Assembly (NCBI GenBank): GCA_034190875.2
Contig: CM067358.1
Location: forward strand, 44,328,543 to 44,392,542
From: Urechis unicinctus
Taxonomy: Eukaryota; Annelida; Polychaeta; Xenopneusta; Urechidae
Length of the DNA: 64,000 bases
Reading direction: 5' to 3'
The notes under the pieces are model-generated. The model was not told where the DNA came from and made no database searches. It worked only from the letters and a program-made list of their open reading frames with translations. Of this stretch, positions 1 through 10,780 are shown in pieces (position 1 is the first letter of the stretch; each line of letters begins with the position of its first letter). Position numbers and translations under genes: made by a program.

Positions 1-329
1 AAGCCTGCCATTTGCTGTTATCAATCATACTCCATCTGTCAATGTGGTCCTGGGATTCAAAAGACAGGGGAGCTATCACTTGTTCCTGGCTTAACAATCC
101 CCCTATCCCATTTGGTGCCCCGGCCCATTTTTTGGGAAAGCCGCTACATGCCTGGATGATAGCATATGATACATACCAGCACCACGATTCCAAAGCCAAG
201 TAAACACAGTAAAAGGTGCCCCTCTATCGCACGCCAACCGCGACCGGCCATGCTTCCACATGCCTCGCTCCAACTACAAGTAAACGGTGGCTTTTTCTCC
301 TTTCGCTTAGCCAGCTACTTCCACACAGG

Positions 330-569
330 ATGGGGAAAATCGATGCCGGGTCGGCACGGCTTCTACCGTTCTCGGTTCTGGCTTTTCCTTGCGTGCGAAC
401 CGCTCTCTACCCAGATGCAGCTGTGGTTGCAGGCTGGCTGGCTAACACTAGGAGGCGCCGTGAAGACACCACAAAAGCGGCGGTAAGCATCGGTGGTCCT
501 GTCTTAGTCGGCTTGCGACGGAGTCTCCTCCAGCCTCACCGCACTGACTGCTCAACAAATATACTACAG
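330..569 (+). other. Possible 5' exon of the GPCR gene, coding or untranslated
   Basis: The region before the receptor CDS is GC-richer than the rest of the window and exon-like. Position 569 ends a CAG followed by GTAAGA, a strong splice donor. A good acceptor, a T-rich stretch ending in CTTTCAG, lies at 681-687. Removing the 118-base intron 570-687 joins codon phase 0 to phase 0, and the reading frame is open through 688-741 into the receptor ATG. The first ATG in this frame is at 330, with A at -3 and G at +4, giving 80 codons before the junction. The predicted peptide has a hydrophobic stretch but no domain I recognise. The simpler reading is a 5' UTR exon plus short intron, because the ATG at 742 has a near-ideal context. 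I see nothing else to annotate in 1-329. Confidence 0.35.
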
Positions 570-741
570 GTAAGAGGAAAATCATTTCTTTAAATTTTCC
601 GTTGACTTATTCTAATGATCGAAGATTGACTAAATTTATTTCAACCGTTGTTGTAAAGACTTAAGTTGTCAGCGATTTATCTTTCAGTGCAGCAAAATAT
701 ATCAAAAGGCACTTGGCGGAAGCCATCTTCTACCAGCCGCC

Positions 742-1914
742 ATGACAACTTTGGCCACAAGCGTCGGCAACTCATCCGAGTACTATGCACTAGCGAACGT
801 CTCTAAAGAGGAGGCCATAGGTGTGCAATCACATGATGACGTCATTGCCAAGCACTTGCGGATAATATTGCTGCCTATAATCGTATTTGGAGGAACCATT
901 GGGAATGGCTTATCCATTGCGGTCTTACTAAGGCCGCGCATGCGTAACACTTCGGTCTACTTTTACTTGGTGGTACTCTCATGTTCTGACAACATTGTAC
1001 TCTACTTCAGCGCGTTTAAAACGTGGGTTTACGAGATATCCGGCCATGAACTACTCCATGTGTCCATTGAAGTGTGCAAAACAGTAGTCTTCATTCTGTT
1101 TTTCGGTTGGTACGCTTCTTCCTGGCTCATCGTATTGCTAACCGTGGATCGATTTGCTGTTGTTTATTCCCCGCTACACAGCGCGTCCCTCTTCACGCTC
1201 TCCAAAGCACGACTTCTATGTGTGGCTCTCCTCTCGTTGATTGTACTTTATAATCTTCACGTGTTCTGGACCTTCACCTTATTCACCCGCAATGATCGTC
1301 TCCAATGTAGCGGCGACCCATCGCTCAAATTTATGGGCTATCCCTTTGAAGTTTTCAAGATGGCCTCCTACTGTTTTTTGCCTTTTTGCATCGTAATTGT
1401 ACTTAACTGTGCCATAATCATTCAGATTAAGCGGACACGCCGTCATTTCGCCGGCCAAAACAGCTGCCATATGGGGGGCAGTACGCGTCATCGGTCTAAC
1501 CCGCTCCACCCCATGCACTCTAAAGTAACCTACATGCTGCTTACCGTGTCCTTCACCTGGTTTCTTATGACCGCTCCTTTCTCCCTCCTCATCTTCCTCG
1601 GAAACATCTACACCAGCAAAACAGGCAAGACCATTATTTTCCTCCTTATGTACACAAATCACAGCGTAAATTTTTTCCTGTACTGCCTCACTGGAAGGAA
1701 ATTCCGCCGAGAACTCAAGCTGCTCTTTAAGCAGGCATGTCGCCGAGGGAAGCCGATTCGCACAACTCCATCGAAAATTACCTTCCGCACTGACATTCAG
1801 CTCCAGCAAGAAAATAATTCAAACAACCTGATTGCTCGGAGTTCAACAAGTAATTCTCACATGAGAAGTGTCAGCAATTCAATACTGATGGAAAATCTAG
1901 CTTCATGTAAATAG
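742..1914 (+). CDS. Rhodopsin-like (class A) G-protein-coupled receptor, peptide-receptor type, orphan
   Basis: Seven-transmembrane receptor of 390 residues, expected at the plasma membrane and coupled to heterotrimeric G proteins. The ligand cannot be read from sequence. The family resembles FMRFamide/TRH-receptor-like orphan receptors of invertebrates. The start ATG has a GCCGCC context. The short extracellular N-terminus has two N-glycosylation sites (N10, N19). TM1 (about 38-63) carries the GN motif at 54-55. TM2 has D83. TM3 starts near C112, which should pair with C189 in extracellular loop 2, and ends in DRF (136-138) instead of DRY. TM5 has P214. TM6 (about 261-287) keeps P279, but CWxP is replaced by MTAP (276-279). 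TM7 ends NFFLY (310-314) instead of NPxxY, followed by the helix-8 motif GRKFRREL. The C-terminal tail is rich in Ser, Thr and Asn. The CDS has no intron and its length is normal for the class. It appears intact. Confidence 0.94.
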   Translation: MTTLATSVGNSSEYYALANVSKEEAIGVQSHDDVIAKHLRIILLPIIVFGGTIGNGLSIAVLLRPRMRNTSVYFYLVVLSCSDNIVLYFSAFKTWVYEISGHELLHVSIEVCKTVVFILFFGWYASSWLIVLLTVDRFAVVYSPLHSASLFTLSKARLLCVALLSLIVLYNLHVFWTFTLFTRNDRLQCSGDPSLKFMGYPFEVFKMASYCFLPFCIVIVLNCAIIIQIKRTRRHFAGQNSCHMGGSTRHRSNPLHPMHSKVTYMLLTVSFTWFLMTAPFSLLIFLGNIYTSKTGKTIIFLLMYTNHSVNFFLYCLTGRKFRRELKLLFKQACRRGKPIRTTPSKITFRTDIQLQQENNSNNLIARSSTSNSHMRSVSNSILMENLASCK

Positions 1915-2940
1915 CTGGTTGTAAAAAAAACGACATGCTCGCGAGTGTAGCCAAAATAGCGCACACTCCGATAGGAACTGCAAGACCTTCGTTGCACTCA
2001 TCTATAATGAAGCAGAAAACACTTGATGGCATTATCTGTTGATATTAACCCAACCCTCTGTCTTTTAACAAGATCTAGACGATGAACATGTTTGTTGATG
2101 AAGGATGTGTAAATATGGCTTGGCAATTGGAGTTGTATGTGAAAAACTGCATAGATGAAGTCATGTGCAACGCTAATTGGACCTTATTGGCTATCGTCTA
2201 GCGCTCTAAGTCTTTGTTGTGAACGTTGTCTACAGTACATTTTGTCGATTTACTATGTGAAATATGTCGTTGAAAGAGTCATTTATCATGGCCAAGTGGA
2301 GTTTGTGGTGCGTTTATTGGAGTAAGAGCGATGATAATGCGGTCAGTCTAAGAAAACCTAGTATTACATGGTTACTTGGTAGCGTTGTCTATTTGCTTTA
2401 AGATAATATAACATGTATCTGACCAACCAGCTGCTAGCTTTTGTTACTAGCATCAAGTGTAATAAATTACGTTAACTGGTGGTGCATTGGAAATACTGGT
2501 TGGGCGGAAAGCAAGTATTTATATCAATGTATGTATGGCGCTGTAAGTCGGTGATAAATAATTTGCACACACCACGCCACTGGCGACAATGCGTTTAATC
2601 ATTCATAGCTGATTTGGAATGATGAAAAGAGGACGGAATTGCCACGTGATACGAACGAATACCTCAAGGGCGAGTTGGCAGAAGGTGTTGGATATTGGCG
2701 ATCTTGTGTAGTGTAATGAGTACAGTGTACGAATCGGTATTGGCCAGAATTGGGAACGTTTTAGAGACGCCAAACGCTACAGTGTTTCATGTTTGATAAG
2801 AGCAGCGTGTCCCCTGTGTCACTCTTATCTCCGTGATGTTCCGTCAAGAGATTCAAATTGCATTGGCAAGATATTGCGTCTCGGTACGTCACCGCATACC
2901 AAAGTAACAAACAGGTGGCTTCGAGATACTTGGCCGCGGT
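1915..2940. other. GPCR 3' flank, likely 3' UTR then intergenic
   Basis: Non-coding by inspection. A short A-run follows the stop codon. The first plausible poly(A) signal is the AATAAA at 2,461. Weak similarity to about 28.5-28.8 kb begins near 2,640 and becomes clear from 2,945, so the 3' UTR probably ends before 2.6 kb. Confidence 0.4.
2461..2466 (+). terminator. Candidate poly(A) signal for the GPCR transcript
   Basis: AATAAA, followed within 20-30 bases by a GT-rich stretch (GGTGGTG) of the sort expected downstream of a cleavage site. It lies about 550 bases past the stop codon. Another AT-rich variant lies near 2,555, so the choice between them is uncertain. Confidence 0.35.
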
Positions 2941-2944
2941 GTGT

Positions 2945-3215
2945 GTTGCGTGGGCACTGCATTGATTAACAACCTTAGGCAGTACCGACGTCCCTATCAC
3001 TTGCTTGTACATGATATGACGATGCCTGATAATGACGCGACTCGACTTGGGAGGTTATGCAGTGGGTTCATGTTTGCGACCAATCACGTACCTTCTTTTC
3101 TCCTCCATTTCCCTGACTCCTATGTTCCTCGCTCTTTGATCGTTATTTATCGCTTTTGCCTCAGTTCTGCCTTTTTCTCAACTGTCAACCTACAACTAGA
3201 ATATCCGTAACTCTC
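2945..3215 (+). repeat. Dispersed repeat family D, copy 1
   Basis: Colinear and same-strand with 28,832-29,095 and 33,168-33,385. Shared landmarks in order are a CGTGGGCA(C/T)TGCAT segment, CACTTGCT followed by ATGATATGA(C/A)GATGCC, CGACCAAT, then a pyrimidine-rich tract containing TTCCT, GCTCTTTG and ATCGTTA. I see no conserved reading frame. It looks like an old duplicated or transposed non-coding segment. Confidence 0.55.
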
Positions 3216-3724
3216 TTCCTCCTCCTGCAGCTCCCCTTCAGCAATCTCGGGTTTGGTTTTGCAAGGCTTGCTGAGCAATTAAGTCAAATGCGCATCTTAC
3301 CGCTACGTATTGAAGCAACCAAATCACAGCAAAATATATACTGTACATAAAGTTATATGAATAATAGTTTTAATATTTTGATTTGAACATGTAACTTACG
3401 GTAGCAGAGACAGCTTATAAGACATGTGTTTCCTAAAAGCGCTATTTATTGTAGTATCAAAAATATGCTTACCAATTGAATAATATTTCCGCTAATAGGA
3501 GGTGTAGTCAGAGGGCCACACATGCAACGCATATTGCTTGCGCCAGCGCATTGTAGGTAATAGGTGTTCAGCCGTTTAGATTTAGAAAATTATTAGGTTT
3601 ACGTCTATCGACTCAGATTGTCTTAGCGGAATCATAATGGGTGCATGACCTTGGAAGAATTTTTCTCAAGTGCGCCAGCATCCGTTCTTGTTGGCGTACT
3701 TACGACTTATCTAGTAGCTCAAAT

Positions 3725-3790
3725 CTCTAATGAGGTCATGTATCGTCTGGATGATGACAGCTTATGTTGCAGAGAACCTCGTGCACTGTG
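3725..3790 (+). repeat. Short duplicated block with a shared open frame, copy 1 (partner 13,650-13,715)
   Basis: About 73 % identical over 48 bases by hand. Both copies are open in the same frame and both read S-N-x-x-M-Y-R-L-x-D-D-S-L-x-C-R. About six of the 13 differences are synonymous. This may be the remnant of an ancestral coding segment, or chance. The downstream frame is not shared. Confidence 0.4.
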
Positions 3791-6151
3791 GTGTAGACTT
3801 GTGGTATTGGTTAGCAAGCTGAGTAACCCTAAGAATATCTAATATCCATACTAAAGGTGCTACACGACAAATACTGTTGTCGCGCAACTCATGGCGGTGT
3901 CGGGGACTTTTATGTACTTGATTCCAACGAAACCCTACATATGCACTCGCCGCCCGCTTGTTGTCACAGACAAAAGGTTGCCCTTCCTAGATTGGCATTC
4001 TGATTTGCTTACACAAATTAACACGCTAAATGATTGCGAACACAGGGCATTAAGTAGCCCAACGTCACTCAACAGCACTTTAGTCATTGGGCGATTAGTT
4101 CTTGGTAATCAAGAAGACCACAGTACTTATCATATGGACTCTATGATCCCTATTCGTATATGAACGCAATTGTTTATCACAGGAGTGAACGGCTAGAAGG
4201 CGAACCAGAGGTAAGGCTGAAATGTATTGAGAGGCACTTGATACTGTAGGGGTAACCTTCGTACCGAGACCTCTGGGCAATATGATATCAAAATACCCTC
4301 CAGGATCCATTATTCACATAGGAACAGGCATGAATCTGCCATTTGGAATGCAAACTGCCGAGCTCATTTTAGGTAGACATTTTGTGTGATCCTAGGCTCC
4401 TTACTCTTCACGCATGCGCTAGAAATCGGGCATACCAACTTTTTCCTTTTAATACAATGGAATATACAGCTAAGGTGGCATTCCTGAAGTTTAAGCTAGG
4501 TTAGGGCGATGTTGTAAGTTAAACGGCATTTGAGTGCTTCCGTTTAATCAGTGATGTAGGTAATACGACGTATTTTTCCGCTATTTGGGTGGCAAACCAA
4601 CGCAAATGCACTTCCGCAATCGCCAGCGACATGCACACATCCATTTTTTTGTTATTATCTTGTACGCGCAACAAACAAACGATACCTACTAACTGTTATT
4701 GGAGGTACACAAAACGTCAGAACATTGGGGATAAATGGGAAGTAAAGACAGCCAGTATTCCTAAAGCAAGCTTGGCCCAACACAGCGAAAATCCGCTAAT
4801 GCAATATAATTCCTTCCATTCTATGCTCTCCCACAACGGCAGGTCTGCCTTACGATTGTTTGTTGTGCTTGATATGCCACGCCTAGAAGCTGATAAAACC
4901 GGGTTACGAAAAAGGTCCGATATGCTGAGGTACAAATCCGACCCCCTTAGACTCCAAGAATTTTGTAATTAAGATACCGTTATCTTACTGGCTATTGTCT
5001 ATGAGGCTCCGAAGGCGTCCGATGTCGAATTGCATAGTCCTTAAGCATAATCCTCATTAACGAGGAAATGTGCGAGGATTCTCGGCTACTTCATAGACGA
5101 ATTTGATATAGAACGAAACTAAGTAAAGGGTATATTGCCGGTAATTGCTCCCATGAGTCTTACATTATACATGTCTTAACTTGTTGATATGATTGTCGAG
5201 GCATCGAACATATTTGCAGAGTGCAATTGCTAGTGGTTTAATGTGTATGACGGGGGAGTAATCAATATAACTCTTCCAAATACAACACTGCATATACTTT
5301 GGCATTTGTTAAATTATTCAGAAAACCAACAACTCATTGGATTCAATAGTCGCGCAGCCTTATTTTAAGTTTATTTTTACAAATATGTGATCAGCGTATG
5401 GTACATTTGGACTTGACATAATCACCAATGCGTTTGCTGGGACTAAACTGAATCGTCACGGTGTTTATGTCTCCACATGCTGCTATTTGAGGATCTGAAG
5501 ATCGCTTCAGACAAATGGTGGCATGGGACAATTGTTATGTTTAGCAAAGTACGTTACCGATATTTCTTTGTTCGTTGTCTGAGGTGTGGGCCTAGCTTAT
5601 ACAATTGTATACCTTGTTAATTTGTAGTCGTTTTAATAAAGCCTCAAAATCTGTTGTTCTCTCATATAATATTGTATGTATTATGCATCCGATTCCTGAA
5701 TGCCAACAGCTAGATCTAGGCAATATATTAGTGTTACAGACTGCTCTGTATTATTATCATAATATATCAATAACCGAGCTTCCTCGGTGAAAAACATTTG
5801 AACCAGCTTTTAGATGAAGTGCTTAGTGTGATCATTGGCTCGTAATCAACTCTTATATTCAGAGAAAAGCAGGACCTACTCATTTCCTGCGCATTGTCAC
5901 CCCTGCAGCGCAAGGTAATCAAGTCATTGCGAATATTAATATGATAAAGATATGTATGCGAGGCTAGCGTATAAACCAGGACCTACTCTCGATAGCGGCT
6001 TTACTGCCTGTGATACCCCATTGTTGCCTGTCATTGTGCCGTTTGACTTAAATGAGGGCTACCATTGGCCACAAGTTTGTAACTCGAGGCATTTTATTAA
6101 CCACATCGTTGAATCTCTTGATTATAAATACATGAGCGTGTTCGTGATTTA

Positions 6152-6170
6152 GGGTGGGGGGGGGGGTGGG
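6152..6170 (+). repeat. G-rich tract (GGG-T-G11-T-GGG)
   Basis: Homopolymeric guanine run with flanking GGG triplets. It could fold as a G-quadruplex on the plus strand. No gene context suggests a role. Confidence 0.6.
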
Positions 6171-6413
6171 CAGACAGGAATTGATAAATTAATAATTCAC
6201 TTGGTCAAAATCGTACCCACTCGTACCAAGTAAATTTATAATGCGGGATAATGTAAATGTGTATGGCAGCTCTAAGTTTTCCGGGTTAGCAAGGGACCAG
6301 TTCGTAGCCTTTCGTGAGGTATCCCAGCCACGGTGGAGATGTGAGCTCCTCTGCAACCTGCGGATTAATGATTCTGAGCAGTTCATGCTCGCTTTTATAA
6401 CGAATTGAAACAT

Positions 6414-6531
6414 CGTGTGTATATCTTACTGTCAACACGCGTGTTTAAACAACTATCATCTCGCGTGCATAACTTATTGTCACTTCGTTTGGATAACTTG
6501 TCTCTCTCCGTGTCTAACTAGTTCACACAAT
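6414..6531 (+). repeat. Degenerate minisatellite, about five units of 22-26 bp
   Basis: Units begin with CGTG or CGTT at about 6,414, 6,440, 6,464, 6,486 and 6,509. They share a core resembling TAACTTxTTGTC followed by C/T-rich bases. Units differ at several positions, so the array is old. Confidence 0.6.
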
Positions 6532-6575
6532 GCCAGTAGAACTATATACTGGTCATAACATTCTAAAATTCTAAC

Positions 6576-6614
6576 ATTGCATTATTATATAACAAAAATG
6601 TTATACAGTGCAAT
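6576..6614. repeat. Imperfect hairpin / inverted repeat
   Basis: The left arm ATTGCA...ATATAAC and right arm GTTATA...TGCAAT pair across a short A-rich loop. A second palindrome, TGTTATATAACA, lies about 100 bases downstream. Near-inverted arms (CAATGACATC at about 6,611 and GATGTCAC at about 6,733) could mark a small MITE, but terminal repeats and target duplication are not clear. Confidence 0.4.
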
Positions 6615-6744
6615 GACATCTTAAACAATTAAGCTGCGACGGCAATAACATCATTCAATCAATTATAACTGACTTCGTTGGTTCGGTAATTTATAATCCA
6701 GAAAATGATGTTGTTATATAACATTGTGTGGTGATGTCACTTAC

Positions 6745-8425
6745 AGTTTCTATTGGAATCATATTGAAGCAATGTATCTTATAACAATACCATGATTATG
6801 GGTCAGGCTGACTGGACAGTTACAAATCGAAGGTACAAGTGAACTTCTTGACAGAATTCATTCACACGTAATATTGATTTTCAACATTTGAAAGTGACAT
6901 TTTAAGCCGCCCCTATACCTGATAACATATGATATTTACCAACATTTATGATGGGATGTGGACTTTTAGAAGGGTTACATTACATAGCTTGCCTGTCATG
7001 CGTCAATATTGCTTTGAGGGTTTGCTGTCGTGTGGAAAATTGCGAAAACGTTTTCCAATGTGTCTCGCATAAGTGGGCCAAACGCCATTCTCTAAATAAG
7101 GATTATTACTGTAGATAAGGCCTTTGCCTTTATCGTAACAATATTCTGGCCAAGGAAGTACACAATATTTTGCTTCACGTACTTTCATTGGCAAAGCAGC
7201 AATGAAAAACAAGAGTACGAGAGAAGTAGTTGGCCTACCTATACGCCTATTAATTAGCTTTAAAAAAAGGTGCGTGTTCTATTTTGCAAATCTATTGTTT
7301 AACGACTACATCCGGCGTACACAAAACAAAACTGTGGTGGTCCATTACTAACTTTTCTTATAATTATATAAATCTTATAGTTGGGTCAAATGTATGTAAG
7401 AAGATAATAAGGCCTGTATGAGCCAAAAAGAAGAAAAAAATCATTTCCAAGATGCGATGCAAGCATCATTTGCAATAACGGCAGATTAAAGCAACTGGTT
7501 ATAAGGAGTACGGTCGTGTTGACCCTATGGTAACTGACCTGTGGTACAGAAGGTTTTACATAGATCTACGTTTAAAATGTGGCACCTTGTGTTTGTTAAA
7601 GTTGCCGAATAAATAAAAGTCAGTAACTGGAACATATGCAACCCTTGATATGAGCTAGTCTCAGACGAGCTTGTGTTGTTTAACTGAGCAGTTTAACTAA
7701 GCTCTCTCATAATTGATTGTTAGGTTTACAGGGAATGCATCTCCCCGTGCCTTTATGTATTTTCCGACCAATCTATACAACGAAAGAGTTAGTCAATTTA
7801 GGCTTGTGCTAGGTCAAATTGCTTTGCACATCGACTTTTTGTCTAAATACGGTCGCTATTTAAGCCCGTTATGAAAGGCCTATTCCACGATTAGTTCCTG
7901 TTCATTTCATCTGAGGCATATATATGCTTTATCCATGTGTTGATTTGACAGCTGGAGAAAAACGTCATGTGTTTAGTGTAAGAAATATACCCTGCATATT
8001 GACAGTTTGGGAATGTCTATGTAATGATCCCTGGGGTTGTTTGTCAGCCCACTATATTGCCCAAGCACGCAAGGTGCTGTTTATATGCTTATGTGCCATT
8101 TCACTGAAGAAAGACATAACATTGACCTTTAGTTTGCTGTACAATGCCGGACAGTGCCGTGGCTGTATAGCTTTCACAGCCTGCGCATGTATTAGGTTCA
8201 TAACGCCGTTATTATTTTAACCGTTGCCTTGAAAGATTTTTCCAGGTAATTGCCGATGACAAGCGATTTGCAATGCAACCGCCATATGCAGTAAGTCACT
8301 TAGTAGATTTACCGACTAAGCTCTTATTTTTCATATTTTAATCACTACAAGCACTGACAAAGGTCACATCTAACTGAAATAGATTGGACAAAACACACCT
8401 ATAGCAAATTAGAACAATGACAATA
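6745..8425. other. Intergenic, nothing recognised
   Basis: Only short open frames with no motif. There is a small direct repeat of GTTTAACT near 7,680-7,700. Confidence 0.5.
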
Positions 8426-8430
8426 TTTGA

Positions 8431-8520
8431 TAATGCCGTCGTAATACATGTATTAACACGTTCTATTCCAGGAGTTGAAGCAACTGTATTTCATTGCAAT
8501 GAGCAGTGTCATGCTAAAAC
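8431..8520 (+). repeat. Dispersed block E, copy 1 (partner 18,211-18,312)
   Basis: Shares CGTCGTAA, then TATTAACACG and CAGGAGT in the same order and spacing with the partner, about 10 kb away on the same strand. The match fades after about 90 bases. Confidence 0.5.
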
Positions 8521-9221
8521 CTGATATTTATTATTGGACAGGTGTCCTAACCAAAAGGCAGTCAAATATTTAAGCAGTATTACGATTTCAAAGTAATTTA
8601 TTCCTCCCTGAAATACTAGCATCGTGGCCAATATTCTGACCCACATATTGTTTATTTGTTCACAGCTTTGTACTTCAACTCAGTAATCGTTGATTTGATT
8701 TGGATATGAGATAATTAACAAATGACACTGCAACAGTGTGCAGCGACCAGTTGCGCTTTCGTTACCGATTACAATAAGCAGATCAAGTACGGTTTTGACA
8801 AGGGTAGGCGAATTATCACACCGCGGCAACTTATTCCATAATAATTAATTGTCTTTTGCTGTTTAGCCAAATTAAATTTTCTACCGCATGGGTGTCATCG
8901 AGCATATTGTATTTGGTTTTTCTTATATCAAATTGCTGCTATTTGATCCCAGTAACATTCGATTATGAGTGAAATTTCTATTGAGACATGTGGATATATG
9001 GCATACTCAAACATTACCTTGAGTCAGGCTATAAAATAACCACAGTCCACCGAGGAAGACTTATCCTGGACAATTCATAGCGTAAATGCATATCACAGTT
9101 AAGTGTTTACTGTTTTCCTGCTTTAGGAGCAATGTTCATGATTTGATCAACATTTATAAAATTGTGACCGTCTTTATCAATTAGATATTATGTAATAACT
9201 GCAGAAAGCGTCGTCAACCAG

Positions 9222-9740
9222 TGTGGAGTCATAATGCAACCCCCTCCCCCCTTAAATATCTAACCGTGATATCTAAATTAAACGGCCACTATCCAAATTT
9301 AAATAGTCCCGGTGTAGCAAGTAGAGCTCTTTGAAGTAAACATTCCCAACCCGTCAATTCCCATAACAATTAACATCAGCCCGTTTGATCTTTAATTAAA
9401 GCTAAAGGTAATTGTACCTCCACGCTTGCTGACGACGCCACACATTTGTATAAATACCTCCGTCCCAAGAAGTTAAAAAGACATTCAGCATTGGGGCAAC
9501 GATACCGTCAACGTCGTACGGACCAAGTTGGAAGGCCAACTCAGTACGGCACATAGTAGTTTGGAATTCCAGTTCAGCAGTAGCCTCTGGACATCATCAG
9601 AGTTACTCCATATCACAGTTTTGTAATATATATTCGGACTTGCGGGATACGGAATCCGTACCCCAACATTCAGAAATAAACCTCCGTTTTCTAGTTACCA
9701 TTCATTTGACGTCTCGTCTTCATCACTGCGACTATAAACA
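9222..9740 (+). mobile_element. LTR-like segment of an LTR retrotransposon, about 519 bp
   Basis: The segment starts TGTGGAGTC and ends ATAAACA, consistent with TG...CA ends. TATAAATA lies at 9,449-9,456 and AATAAA at 9,675-9,680, about 220 bases apart, with a further 60 bases of putative U5. This is the normal U3-R-U5 order. The bases after 9,740 (GTGCCGACGTTCACGG) look like a tRNA primer-binding site, which would make this a 5' LTR of a plus-strand element. No gag or pol frame follows: from 9,780 on the sequence is like the background, so the internal region is lost or decayed. I found no target-site duplication. Confidence 0.45.
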
Positions 9741-10780
9741 GTGCCGACGTTCACGGTGAAAAAATAATTGGCACTATGGTGAAGAAATGTGAACGGGTTA
9801 TAAATCTGCTGTGTTTTTCTGTAATTCCAAATGTATTTAAGCAAGCAGAGCGCGAATGTTGCCCATGGCCTGTTTTGTTCCTGAACATTTTTGCCATTGG
9901 AAAGCGTTACTGCATATCATCGCAGTGTGTGTCTTATAGCTTTCATATATACGTGCGTAAGGCAGAACAGTTACGGTTCGGTGGTGCTTTATAAAGCAAT
10001 TTACAGAATAATATTGCCTCGCCATCCCTTTTAATGCTTTTTACCAAATACATTCACCGTCGTCTATTATACTGGGGTAACGCTTATTTGATCATATTTT
10101 GAGAGCACGATTTATGTTGTTTTTTGTCGCCACTGATGAGAAGATTATTACCGAATATCATCTAACGAATTGCATATGTGTTTTAGTGAAGCATCACGGC
10201 GGAAGCATTTAGTTATATAAAATTGTTCCTAGCATTCGGCGTGTACCATATATTATATTTAAGCTTCGCGTTTGCAAACTGAATTGCTTTTATAAAGCAC
10301 GTATTCTTAGATAGTCAAATTCGGAAGAGACGAGGTGTCTTCAGTGTGAGTCCATGACACCCTGACACTTTCTTGGCAGTATGCCAGTTCACCTTGGGTC
10401 GATACTCGGGTTATTTCCTATTGCGGCATTAATACTTTGTTTGTTTTCGGATTATATTCGCTCAAGGCGAGCCAGAACGCAAATTTTACGTGAGTTAGTG
10501 CACATAGCTTCCACGTTAAAGCAACAGATCTGCTGCAAACAACAAAACTGGCCTTAAAACATAACGACTCACGGACACAGAGACGTGCAGAGTGTTTCAT
10601 TATTAACAAAGATTTATTCTTTATTGTTTGGCAGTAAAACTTTTTCTGATAACAGACACAGCGCACAGTGCCACGGATCGGCATGATTTTACAATAGGTT
10701 TGACATAGATGGATTATGTGCGTCTTATAGCTAATCCGTCACATATCAACCATGACTGATAAGTACAAATAGTTCGTGTT
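9741..10780. other. Intergenic after the LTR-like segment
   Basis: AT-rich, short frames only, no retroelement protein motif. It ends where the 10.8-13.3 kb duplicated unit begins. Confidence 0.45.

Larger units (their letters stand above)
3350..6410. other. Intergenic, no gene recognised
   Basis: AT-rich sequence with only short open frames. The longest (about 4,589-4,972, from a GTG) shows no motif, and the complementary strand is equally open there. Two things stand out: the block near 3,725-3,790 shared with 13,650-13,715, and a G-rich tract at 6,152-6,170. Confidence 0.5.

Noticed and set aside
1279-1809. A 176-codon open frame on the minus strand inside the GPCR
   Set aside because: Antisense shadow of the receptor CDS. 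No domain of its own.
4589-4972. A 127-codon open frame, the longest in the desert outside repeats
   Set aside because: Begins at GTG, has no motif, and the opposite strand is also open. No duplicate keeps it.
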